From assembly GCF_027257875.1 (NCBI RefSeq), contig NZ_JAPVQY010000048.1:1-61653 (forward strand): a DNA stretch of 61,653 nt, given 5' to 3'. Below are positions 1 through 7,744 of this stretch, in pieces. The translations under genes and the position numbers were made by a program. The stretch comes from Burkholderia sp. IMCC1007 (GTDB taxonomy: Bacteria > Pseudomonadota > Gammaproteobacteria > Burkholderiales > Burkholderiaceae). Under the pieces are notes generated by a model. The model ran no database searches. It was not told the DNA's origin and was given only the letters and a program-made list of their open reading frames with translations. Within the stretch, counting starts at the first letter, position 1. The number at the start of each line of letters is the position of its first letter.

Positions 1-1831
1 CGGCCGCGGCGGACGCGCCCGGTGCGGCGCCGGCCGGCGGCGCGGCACCCGGCGGGTTCGTCGAAACGGGCAGCGTGCCGCCCTGCACGGCGCCCGATTC
101 GGGCGGGCGCGTCATCGGCACGAGCTGTTCAGGGTGTGCGTTCACGTCCTTCATGAACGACGCGAGATTCTGCGAGACCGGAGCCAGCAGGATCTGGCGC
201 ACGCCGTTGTAGTACTCGGTCAGCAGATGCTGTTCGAGACGGTCGCCCTGATACAGGCCGAGCGACACCGACAGCGGCTTGTCGCGGCGGAACTGCTCGA
301 GCTGTTCGATCCGGTCTTCGAGGATGTCCATCGCCTGCAGGCGCGACTGCAGGTCGTTGCGGCCCTGCTGCAGGCGCGTGACGTTGTCGAGGTCGGCCTG
401 CACGTTCGTGACGAGCTGCTGGTTGCCGATCGTCGACCAGGTCCAGCCGCCGAGCGCGAGCGCGAGCGCGGCGACGAAGCCGAAGAAGGTCGCGTAGCGC
501 AGCCGCGTCTTGGTCGGGCTTGCGAACTGGCGTACGGTCTGGCGGTCCGCGAAGATCACCTTCGAGAACAGGTCGCGCAGGAAGAAGCCGTTCTTCGAGA
601 ATGCGCTGTGCGGCTTCGGCAGCGCGTTCGCGTCGAGGCCGAAGCGGCTCGCGATGCGCTGCGCGGCGGCGCTGTTGGTTTCGCCTTCCTGCAGTGCGCT
701 CGTGAAATAGAAGCCGCGGAAGATCGGCTTGTACTGGAACGGATTGTTTTCGAACAGCGTCGCGAGGAACGCGCGCAGCGCCGGCTTGATCGTCGAGAAT
801 TCGAGCGGGAAGCTCAGCTGGCCCGGCGACAGCTGGTTGCCGCGCGACAGCGACAGCTGCGCGACGCTGATCTCCTTGAGCCCTTCGTAGAGTTCCTCGA
901 AGTGCATGTCGAACTGCGCGACGACGTCGCGCTTGTCGTCCGGCTCGTAGGGCAGGGTAGCGCCCCACACGCGGTCGTACTCGTGCTTGTCGCTGCTGCT
1001 GAAGAATTCGGTGAAGCCGGTGATCAGGTCGGCCTTCGTGAACATCACGTAGACCGGTGCGAACACTTCGAGCTTCTCCGTCAGTTCCTGAACGCGCTGG
1101 CGGAGGTTCTTCGCGAGGTTGATCGCGAATTCGGGGCGGTTGCCGGTGAGTTCGGCGATGCTGGCCGTGACGATGATCCCGTTGATCGGCGCCTTCGGAC
1201 GGTAGCGCTTGAGCAGCCCGAGAAAGCCGAGCCATTCGCTGCGGTCTTCCTCGTGCACCGAATAGCGGCCGGCCGTGTCGAGCAGGATCCCTTCGGTCGT
1301 GAAGAACCAGTCGCAGTTACGCGTGCCGCCGATGCCGTGGATCACCGCGCTGTTCTTGTCCGCGAACGGGAACTGCAGGCCGGAATTGAGCACGGCGCTG
1401 CTCTTGCCCGCGGCCGGGTTGCCGATCACGATGTACCACGGCAGTTCGTACAGCGCGGAGCCGCCCGACACCTGGCCGATCTTCGACGTCTTGATCGTCT
1501 TCACCGCATCGGACAGGCGCGTGCGCAGCACGTCGAGGTCGGCCGTCTTCGCGTCGGGGGCGACCGCGGCGGCGGCCGGTGCGGCGATCTTGCCGGTTTC
1601 CGCCTGCTCTTCCAGCACCTGGCCGAGCTGCTGGTTCGCGCGCTTCACGCGCCAGCGGCGCCACAACGCGACGCCGACCCACAGCACGAGGATCGCCGCG
1701 AAGGCGGTCGCCGCCCACGGGAGCGGCAGATCGAGCATGTCGACGGCGATGAGGAGAATCGCTGCGAGCGCGACGATCCCGACGATCGAGAGCGTACGCG
1801 GATGAGTCAGCACGTTGAGGATGCGTTGCAT
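1..1831 (-). CDS. tssM: TssM (IcmF-like) type VI secretion inner-membrane protein, 3' end cut by the window
   Basis: Component of the T6SS membrane complex (TssJLM) that anchors the sheath baseplate in the inner membrane. The minus-strand frame is open from an ATG at 1831 to the window edge, giving about 610 N-terminal residues of a protein usually near 1,200-1,300. Two hydrophobic segments lie near residues 15-32 and 38-57, followed by a cytoplasmic GTPase-like domain with a Walker A motif GNPAAGKS (about residues 137-144) and the family signature GTRNCDWFF. A third membrane segment (AALALALGG) precedes the periplasmic part, and the visible end is Pro/Ala-rich. A promoter-like TTGTCA/TTAATT pair lies upstream. 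The remaining T6SS genes presumably continue to the left. Confidence 0.93.
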   Translation of the reverse strand, partial: MQRILNVLTHPRTLSIVGIVALAAILLIAVDMLDLPLPWAATAFAAILVLWVGVALWRRWRVKRANQQLGQVLEEQAETGKIAAPAAAAVAPDAKTADLDVLRTRLSDAVKTIKTSKIGQVSGGSALYELPWYIVIGNPAAGKSSAVLNSGLQFPFADKNSAVIHGIGGTRNCDWFFTTEGILLDTAGRYSVHEEDRSEWLGFLGLLKRYRPKAPINGIIVTASIAELTGNRPEFAINLAKNLRQRVQELTEKLEVFAPVYVMFTKADLITGFTEFFSSSDKHEYDRVWGATLPYEPDDKRDVVAQFDMHFEELYEGLKEISVAQLSLSRGNQLSPGQLSFPLEFSTIKPALRAFLATLFENNPFQYKPIFRGFYFTSALQEGETNSAAAQRIASRFGLDANALPKPHSAFSKNGFFLRDLFSKVIFADRQTVRQFASPTKTRLRYATFFGFVAALALALGGWTWSTIGNQQLVTNVQADLDNVTRLQQGRNDLQSRLQAMDILEDRIEQLEQFRRDKPLSVSLGLYQGDRLEQHLLTEYYNGVRQILLAPVSQNLASFMKDVNAHPEQLVPMTRPPESGAVQGGTLPVSTNPPGAAPPAGAAPGASAAA

Positions 1832-2132
1832 AGGACGTTCAGGTTCCGGTGCGATTCGGTGAGGCGACGCACGCGCGTCGAGCGGCAAGGGTGGCGCCGC
1901 GATGTGTCGCCATGCTGTCAAACGGGATGAAGGGGGCTGGCATCAATGCGCTCGCGGCATCGGAGAGCGCGCGCGCATTAATGAAAGGGCGCTGTGAGAA
2001 TTAAAACGGAAGCGGCGGCCTGACAAAATCGTGCAACGGAATGCCCGATCGATTGCGCCGCCCAAATAGTTTCCTGCCGGGTGATTAACAAGCCCCATGC
2101 CGCCCTCATTATTTCTTGTCCGGCAGCCCTGA
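1832..2132 (-). promoter_or_regulatory. Intergenic region upstream of tssM with a promoter-like sequence
   Basis: No gene is seen in these 301 bases. Read on the minus strand there is TTGTCA (2026-2021), a 16-nt spacer and TTAATT (2004-1999), a plausible sigma-70 promoter about 170 nt ahead of tssM. An 8-bp palindrome CATTAATG lies at 1975-1982. This is inference from motif match only. Confidence 0.35.
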
Positions 2133-2978
2133 CTAGCTGCCGCGTCCCAGTTTAAAACCGGGTTTATGGTATTCCACGTGCCCGAGATCCATCATTTTCC
2201 AGCGGCCTCCCCAGGTCAGTCCTACTTGCTCGGCGACCTGTCCGTACAACTGGTAACCGCGCATCGCCCAGGGATCTTTCTCGGAAATGACCAGCTTGCC
2301 GTCGCGCAGGAATGCGTTGTCGGCTGCCAACCCGAATTGGTGATAACTCTGGAAGGCTGCCGCATTGGTCACGTTGGTGCCCATCTGCGCGAGCCGGTTC
2401 TGGCGTTCCGGACTCCGATAACCTTCCAATAGCGCCATTTCATAACCATATTGTTCGCGCATGATCTTGTAGATCAGCAGCAAACGCGTGCGGAAGTCGG
2501 GATCCAGCAGGTTCCAGTCGCGGCTCGCATCCTTCAGCGCCGGGCGCACCTGTTCGACTTCCTTCGTGGCAAAGACTTCAGGCGGCAGCGGCGGAGGCGG
2601 GACGAGTTGCTCGCCTTGCAGCAGCGCTGCGATCTTCTCGTCGGGCACGCGCGCGGTGTCGTCGTACTGAAACAATTGCCGACCGCGTAACGCAATGGCC
2701 ACCAATGGCGGCGTCGCAAGAATACCTGCCGATACCATAATCATCAAGCGCCGACGAATCAGTAAATTTTGCACATCACTTAATGCGCCGCGCGTAACGC
2801 TTGCCGATTTAACAATTTGACTTCGCGTACGCGCGGCGCGGTCGTTCGCACGGCGTGTCAGACGGCCGTGAAACTGGGCGACGGATTCAAAAACGGTCGC
2901 GCGGATACCTGGTAAAAGCAACAGTGCCGCGACCGCGACGGCAACGGCGAAATAGGCGATAAGTGCGACGGCAATCAA
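2133..2978 (-). CDS. tagX: M15-family peptidoglycan peptidase, TagX-like (T6SS-associated)
   Basis: A 281-aa protein with two N-terminal hydrophobic segments (about residues 2-24 and 79-97), then a Pro-rich linker and a VanY/M15 metallopeptidase domain. The zinc-binding signature SYHQFGLAAD is at 211-220 (His213, Asp220) and the third ligand is probably His267 in GHVEY. The family hydrolyses cross-links in peptidoglycan. TagX of Acinetobacter is an inner-membrane L,D-endopeptidase needed to let the T6SS apparatus cross the wall, and TagX-like genes are found beside tssM in Burkholderia, which is the basis for the name. It is co-directional with tssM, 301 bp upstream of it, and divergent from the next gene. 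Confidence 0.82.
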   Translation of the reverse strand: MIAVALIAYFAVAVAVAALLLLPGIRATVFESVAQFHGRLTRRANDRAARTRSQIVKSASVTRGALSDVQNLLIRRRLMIMVSAGILATPPLVAIALRGRQLFQYDDTARVPDEKIAALLQGEQLVPPPPLPPEVFATKEVEQVRPALKDASRDWNLLDPDFRTRLLLIYKIMREQYGYEMALLEGYRSPERQNRLAQMGTNVTNAAAFQSYHQFGLAADNAFLRDGKLVISEKDPWAMRGYQLYGQVAEQVGLTWGGRWKMMDLGHVEYHKPGFKLGRGS

Positions 2979-3099
2979 CGAAATCCCCGGAAATTGGAAT
3001 CGATTGTGTTTTGCAATGCTTGCTCTTAGAATCAGGCTGCTTTGAGAGGCCGGGCTATATTATCGCGGTGAATTAAACCAGGATTCAATGAGACGCTGA

Positions 3100-4062
3100 A
3101 TGAGTGCGCCGGAAAATTCAAATTCGAAAACCCCGCCCAGCCTGCTGTCCGATACTCGACCGGCGGGCGAGGGTGGACGTCAGCAGTCGCGCATTCTCGC
3201 GGATCTGGAAGGACGTGTCGCGCCGCGTGCCGAGCCGGCGCGCCGTTCGCTGAAGGGGCCGATCGCGGCCGTGGTGGCGTTCGTGATCGCCGTCGGCGGC
3301 TGGGGTGCATGGCACTGGCAGCAGCAATCCGACGAGTCGGCCGTCGTCACCGCCGCGCCCGTGCCGCAGGCGCCCGCGAAGGCCGAACCGGCCAGCGGCG
3401 CCGCGCAGGTCGCACAGAATGCCGCGTCGGCGGCGCCCGCCGTCCAAACGGCGACGATCGTCAACGAGGATGCGGCAGCCGAGACCGTTGCGTCCGCATC
3501 GTCCGCGTCCGGCGCGGACAACAGCCGCCTGTCGCGCGCGCTCGCGAATGGTGCCGACGATACGCCGGGTGCCGCCACCGCGGGCGCCGCCGCCGCGGCG
3601 ACGGCAGCCGCGGTTGCAACGGCGAAAACCGCGAAAGCCGACGCAGCGAAGCGCGACAAGGTCGCCGCGCGCAGCAAGGCAGAGGCCAAGGCCGACGCGA
3701 AGGCGGAGGCCCGCAAGCATCGCAAGGAACAAGCAGAACTCGCGCAGGCGAAGAAGCGTCGCGAAACGGCGGCCCGTACCGGCGGCGCGCGATCGTCCGG
3801 GAAGGACGATCCGGATGCCGATCTGCTGGCGGCGCTCGTCGCACGCACGAAGCCGGCCGACAAGAAGGCCGCCGCGCAGAAGGCGCAGGCCGGGCCGACC
3901 AGGACGGCGGCCGCGACCGGCGGCTCGCTTGCAGCGCGCGTGAAGGATTGCTCGTCGCGTGGCTTCTTCGAGGATCAGCTGTGCCGCTGGCGTGTCTGTG
4001 AGGGCCAGTGGGGCAAGGATCCGGCATGTCCGACCGCCGCGCAATCCGAGACGCGGCAGTAA
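3100..4062 (+). CDS. Membrane-anchored Ala/Lys-rich protein at the T6SS edge (TagY-like position)
   Basis: 320 aa. A 50-residue cytoplasmic N-terminus is followed by one membrane segment (about 53-70) and a long low-complexity Ala/Lys/Glu-rich periplasmic stretch (about 80-270) that resembles a flexible wall-spanning linker. The C-terminal 40 residues form a compact cysteine-containing patch (Cys284, 295, 300, 310) with conserved-looking RGFFEDQLCRWRVC. I recognise it only as the protein found beside TagX in Burkholderia T6SS loci; a function in wall or outer-membrane contact is a guess. Divergent from tagX with a 121-bp gap containing TATATTAT at 3056-3063. The low-complexity region makes several spurious overlapping frames. 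Confidence 0.75.
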   Translation: MSAPENSNSKTPPSLLSDTRPAGEGGRQQSRILADLEGRVAPRAEPARRSLKGPIAAVVAFVIAVGGWGAWHWQQQSDESAVVTAAPVPQAPAKAEPASGAAQVAQNAASAAPAVQTATIVNEDAAAETVASASSASGADNSRLSRALANGADDTPGAATAGAAAAATAAAVATAKTAKADAAKRDKVAARSKAEAKADAKAEARKHRKEQAELAQAKKRRETAARTGGARSSGKDDPDADLLAALVARTKPADKKAAAQKAQAGPTRTAAATGGSLAARVKDCSSRGFFEDQLCRWRVCEGQWGKDPACPTAAQSETRQ

Positions 4063-4252
4063 GCAGCATCGCGCCACCCATTCATCGCACACGCGCCGCC
4101 ATCGAGCGGCGCGTTGCTTTTGGGGCCGCCCGCCGCGCGCGCACCGTCGTATGTGACGGTGTCACGTGCGTGTCACGCACGTCGTGCATACGTTTCCTTT
4201 CTTTTCCCGGCGTGGCGCCGCGAGGCGCGATGCGCGGCGCGGTGCGCGCCGC

Positions 4253-5296
4253 ATGACCTTCGACACGATGGACCTGATCGTACAGACTTACGGCGCCGAT
4301 ACGTCCGGCATGGTATGCGGATTCCGCTTCGTCCCGGGCGGGTCGGGCGCAATGCTCGACGCCGACGCGGCCGCCGCGTGGCTGCGGACGTGTCGCGAAC
4401 ACGATGCGGCGGCATCGGACGATTTCGTGTGGCTGCACTTCAATCTCGCGCATGGCGCGAGCGAGCGTTGGATGCGCACGCACCTCGGGCTGCCCGACAG
4501 CTTCTTCGAATTCCTCCACGAAGGGTCGCGTTCGACCCGCATCGAGCAGGAGGACGGCGCGCTGCGCGCGATCGTCAACGACGTGATGTTCAATCTCGAA
4601 CTGACGCCGTCGGAAATCGCGACGCTGTTCGTCCATGTCGAGCGGCGCATCATGGTCACCGCGCGGCTCAAGCCGCTGCGCTCGGTCGACACGCTGCGCG
4701 CATGCGTGCGCGACGGCGAGCAGTTCCGGTCGCCGGCCGAATTGCTCGTGCACCTGCTGCACGACCAGGCCGATCTCCTGATCCAGATCATGCGACGCAC
4801 GAGCATCGACGTCGATCGCATCGAGGATCGCTTCCTGTCGCAGCGGCTCACGTCGAATCGTGTCGAGCTCGGTGCGATGCGCCGCACGCTGACGCGCCTG
4901 CAACGCATGCTGGCGCCCGAGCCCGGGTCGATCTTCCGGCTGCTCGCGAAACCGCCCGCGTGGCTGCATGCCGAAGACGTGCAGGAGTTGCGCGAGTCGA
5001 CCGAAGAATTCTCGCTGGTGCTCGCCGATCTGTCGGGGCTCAACGAACGGATCAAGCTGCTGCAGGAAGAGATCGGCTCGCGGCTCGACGAGCAGAACAA
5101 CCGGACGCTTTTCACGCTGACGCTCGTGACCGTGATCGCGCTGCCGATCAACATCGTCGCGGGCTTCTTCGGGATGAACGTCGGCGGCGTGCCGTTCTCG
5201 GAGAACAAGCACGGGTTCTGGCTGATGGTGCTGCTGGTGGCGGGCTTTACCGCGCTGGCCGCATGGTGGGCGTTTCGCCGGCGCGACGATCGCTAG
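4253..5296 (+). CDS. CorA/ZntB-family divalent metal transporter
   Basis: 347 aa. A large soluble N-terminal domain (about 1-280) is followed by two membrane helices; the signature GMN is at residues 307-309 in the context GFFGMNVGG, defining the CorA/ZntB superfamily of pentameric Mg2+/Zn2+ channels or transporters. The length and N-terminus beginning with DLIVQTYG-type sequence favour the ZntB-like branch over CorA itself, but the ion is not decidable here. An upstream in-frame ATG at 4166 adds 29 Arg-rich residues that do not fit the family, so I chose 4253. The protein ends in the basic tail RRRDDR typical of the cytosolic-side C-terminus. Confidence 0.88.
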   Translation: MTFDTMDLIVQTYGADTSGMVCGFRFVPGGSGAMLDADAAAAWLRTCREHDAAASDDFVWLHFNLAHGASERWMRTHLGLPDSFFEFLHEGSRSTRIEQEDGALRAIVNDVMFNLELTPSEIATLFVHVERRIMVTARLKPLRSVDTLRACVRDGEQFRSPAELLVHLLHDQADLLIQIMRRTSIDVDRIEDRFLSQRLTSNRVELGAMRRTLTRLQRMLAPEPGSIFRLLAKPPAWLHAEDVQELRESTEEFSLVLADLSGLNERIKLLQEEIGSRLDEQNNRTLFTLTLVTVIALPINIVAGFFGMNVGGVPFSENKHGFWLMVLLVAGFTALAAWWAFRRRDDR

Positions 5297-5352
5297 CGGC
5301 GGCCCGCAGTACGCCGGCCGCTCCACGCCGGCCACTTCACGCCGGCAACGCG

Positions 5353-5505
5353 TCAGCGCAGCAGCGTGATCGCGTGCTCGCCGATCACCATCCCGAGCAG
5401 GCCGACGAGCGCGACGAGCGGCGGGGCCGGCGAGCGCACGTGCAGCAGTGCGTACAGCACGCCGACGCCGACGCCCACCGCAAGCGAAAGCAGGTAATTC
5501 ATCAT
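5353..5505 (-). CDS. XapX-domain small membrane protein
   Basis: 50 aa, almost entirely hydrophobic: two short membrane segments separated by HVRSPAPP. The pattern Leu-Ser-Leu-x-Val-Gly followed by RSPAPPLVALVGLLGM is the XapX signature seen in small proteins beside xanthosine-utilisation and other genes; no biochemical function is known to me. A ribosome-binding sequence GGAGA lies about 8 nt before the ATG. It sits 23 bp downstream of the oxidoreductase gene on the same strand and may be co-transcribed with it. Confidence 0.8.
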   Translation of the reverse strand: MMNYLLSLAVGVGVGVLYALLHVRSPAPPLVALVGLLGMVIGEHAITLLR

Positions 5506-5528
5506 CGCGGTCTCCATGCCGGGCGGCG

Positions 5529-6506
5529 TCACGGTTTGAGGATCACGCGCTCGCGCGCGCCGGCCAGCACCGCACGATAGGCGTCGTGCGCGCGCTCGAG
5601 CGGGTAGGTGTACGCCTCCTCGATCGGGAACGCGCGCAGCGTGCCGTTGCCGAAGCCGGGCGCGAGCGTGTCGAGGATGTTCGCGACCGCGGTGCCGCCG
5701 AGCTGCAGCGAATCGACGCCGACGTACGTGTGCTGCCCGCGATAGAACGAGAAGATGTCGAACGGCACGTTGCGGTCGATCGTCGAGATGAAGATCTGGC
5801 GCCCGCCGATCGCCATCGACGCATTCGCCGCGTCGAAATACGGGCTGCCCACCGTGTTGTAGACGATGTCCGCGCCGTGCCCGCCGGTCGCCGCGCGCAC
5901 CGCGTCGGCCACCGCTTCGCGCGACGCGTCGATCACGCGCACATCGCCCGACGCGTGGCCGCGATATGCGCCGGGGCCGCGCTCGACGCCGATCACCGTG
6001 GCGCCGCGCGCAGTCGCGAGCTGGATCGCGGCCTGGCCGACCTTGCCGTTGGCGCCGAACACGAGCACGACGTCGCCCGCTTCGGGCATGCCGGCGCGCC
6101 GCAACCCTTCGTATGCGGTGACGAACGGCACGCCGACGCCGGCCGCTTCGTCGAGTGTCAGTACGGCCGGCTTGCGGCGTACTTGCGCCGCATCGAGCAC
6201 CAGCCATTGTGCATGCGAGCCGTCGCGCCCGACGCCGAGGTCGCCGCCCGAGCCCCACACCGGCGCACCGATCCAGCCGTCGGGGCCGCTGCGCACGATG
6301 CCGGCCCAGTCGCGGCCGGGCGTGCGCGGCCACACCGCATGCGGCATGCGCCCGAGCGCGGCCTTCACGTCGCTCGGATTGACGCCGGCCGCGCGCACCT
6401 CGATCAGCATCTGGCCGTCGCCCGGCACGGGCCGGTCGATTTCCGTCACGCGTGCATCGAGCGACTCGATGTCGGGAGCGGGGGCGTCGAAACGGATGCT
6501 GCGCAT
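5529..6506 (-). CDS. Zinc-independent MDR-family (quinone oxidoreductase-like) alcohol dehydrogenase
   Basis: 325 aa, full length for the medium-chain dehydrogenase/reductase family. The N-terminal GroES-like fold carries AAGVNPSDVKAALG (about 39-52), and the Rossmann NADPH-binding loop GANGKVG lies at 151-157. The catalytic-zinc ligands of true alcohol dehydrogenases are absent, as in quinone oxidoreductases. The likely reaction is NADPH-dependent reduction of a quinone or enone; the substrate is unknown. It diverges from a LysR regulator 157 bp away, the usual arrangement for a regulated detoxification enzyme. Confidence 0.85.
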   Translation of the reverse strand: MRSIRFDAPAPDIESLDARVTEIDRPVPGDGQMLIEVRAAGVNPSDVKAALGRMPHAVWPRTPGRDWAGIVRSGPDGWIGAPVWGSGGDLGVGRDGSHAQWLVLDAAQVRRKPAVLTLDEAAGVGVPFVTAYEGLRRAGMPEAGDVVLVFGANGKVGQAAIQLATARGATVIGVERGPGAYRGHASGDVRVIDASREAVADAVRAATGGHGADIVYNTVGSPYFDAANASMAIGGRQIFISTIDRNVPFDIFSFYRGQHTYVGVDSLQLGGTAVANILDTLAPGFGNGTLRAFPIEEAYTYPLERAHDAYRAVLAGARERVILKP

Positions 6507-6663
6507 GATGATCTCCGTGAAGAAGGGCTGGTGCGCTGCCCGGCGGGTCGGCGCACGGCGGTGGAACAGGATGACTGGAGTCTAGTCGGCGGGATTTGAC
6601 GCGGAAATATGCAAAGGCGGATGATTGTTTTGCGTTATGTGCACAGCAATCCCAGGAGCCGGC

Positions 6664-7584
6664 ATGGACGACTTTCTTTCTCCGCATCTCGCGCTGTTCG
6701 TCGACGTCGTCGACCAGCAGAGCTTTTCGGCGGCCGCGCGCCGGCAGGGTGTCGCCGCGTCGTCGGTCACGCGGCGCATCGACCGGCTCGAGGCGCAGCT
6801 CGGCATCCGCCTTCTGCATCGCACCACGCACGCGCTGCGGCCGACCGAGGCCGGCCTGCTGCTGTACGGGCGCGCGACGCGGATGCTCGCCGAACTGCGC
6901 GGGCTGCAGGAGGACCTGCACAGCCAGCACGACGAGCCGAGCGGGCTGCTGCGCGTCGACTGTCCGGCGCCATTTGGCCGCAGGTATCTGATGGCCGCGC
7001 TGGCCGCGTTCATGCAGCGCCATCCGGCGCTGCAGGTCGAACTGCTGCTGACGGACAGCATGGTCGATCCGCAAGGCACGCGGCTCGGCTCCGACGTCGA
7101 TCTCGCGGTGCGCATCGGTCCGCTGGAGGACACGCGCTTCGTCGCAACCGTGCTCGCGCCGCAACGCCGCGTGCTGTGCGCGAGCGCCGACTACCTCGCG
7201 CGGCGCGGCGAACCCGAATCGCCCGACGCGCTGGCCGCGCACGATTGCCTCGCGTGGCACGGCGCGCCGCCGCCGGGCGCGTGGCGTTTCGACGGCCGCC
7301 GCCACGTGCCGTCGCAGCCGCGGTTTCGCAGCAACCATTCCGAGGCGCTGCTCGAAGCGGCGATCGACGGGCTCGGCATCGCGCATCTGCCGACGTGGCT
7401 CGCGGGGGACGCGCTGCGCGACGGTCGGCTGCGTGCATTGCTGCCGCGTTACGCGGCCACGCCCGAGCCGGCGACGATTCACGTGCTGCGCCAGCACGCG
7501 CGCGGCAGCGCACGCGCGTCGCGGCTGGTTGCGTTCCTCGTCACGTGGTTCGCGCAGCCTGCATGGGATGCCGCGTGGGCGTGA
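6664..7584 (+). CDS. LysR-family transcriptional regulator
   Basis: 306 aa with an N-terminal winged helix-turn-helix (about residues 6-64, containing FSAAARRQGVAASSVTRRI) and a C-terminal periplasmic-binding-protein-like effector domain. The start at 6664 is preferred over an in-frame ATG at 6625: it follows CAGGAGCC by a few bases and begins with MDDFLSPHL, the expected position relative to the HTH. It diverges from the quinone oxidoreductase-like gene and most likely regulates it and itself. The ligand is unknown. Confidence 0.88.
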   Translation: MDDFLSPHLALFVDVVDQQSFSAAARRQGVAASSVTRRIDRLEAQLGIRLLHRTTHALRPTEAGLLLYGRATRMLAELRGLQEDLHSQHDEPSGLLRVDCPAPFGRRYLMAALAAFMQRHPALQVELLLTDSMVDPQGTRLGSDVDLAVRIGPLEDTRFVATVLAPQRRVLCASADYLARRGEPESPDALAAHDCLAWHGAPPPGAWRFDGRRHVPSQPRFRSNHSEALLEAAIDGLGIAHLPTWLAGDALRDGRLRALLPRYAATPEPATIHVLRQHARGSARASRLVAFLVTWFAQPAWDAAWA

Positions 7585-7588
7585 CGAC

Positions 7589-7624
7589 GTGACTGAGGTG
7601 ACCGAGGTGACCGAGGTGACCGAC
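7589..7624. repeat. Four tandem 9-bp units (GTGACCGAG type)
   Basis: Units GTGACTGAG, GTGACCGAG, GTGACCGAG and GTGACCGAC follow each other without gaps, five bases after the LysR stop codon. A short tandem repeat of this kind can vary in copy number by slippage. Confidence 0.9.
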
Positions 7625-7650
7625 GCGACCCAAGCAACCAACGGCGCGCA

Positions 7651-7672
7651 ATGAAAAACGGACCCCGCATGC
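7651..7672 (-). terminator. Possible terminator of the M1 aminopeptidase gene
   Basis: An imperfect GC-rich palindrome around the central GCATGC is followed on the minus strand by GTTTTT. It lies about 75 bases downstream of the aminopeptidase stop codon. The stem has wobble pairs, so the call is weak. Confidence 0.4.
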
Positions 7673-7744
7673 GAGGCCCGTCGATCAGCGGGACGCGACG
7701 GCCGGCACCGCGGCGTGCGCGGCGCGGCCGGTCGGACGACAACG

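Noticed and set aside
134..1930. 598-codon open frame on the plus strand opposite tssM
   Set aside because: Antisense shadow of a GC-rich gene; Arg/Ala/Glu-rich composition with no domain, while the minus frame gives an unmistakable TssM.
3118..4092. Long frames opposite the Ala/Lys-rich T6SS-edge protein
   Set aside because: Low-complexity GCG/GCC-rich coding leaves all frames open; only the plus frame has a membrane segment, a start site and a cysteine patch.
5353..7641. 762-codon minus-strand frame spanning the oxidoreductase and LysR genes
   Set aside because: Only its last 50 codons (XapX protein) make sense; the rest is out of frame with the oxidoreductase and antisense to LysR.
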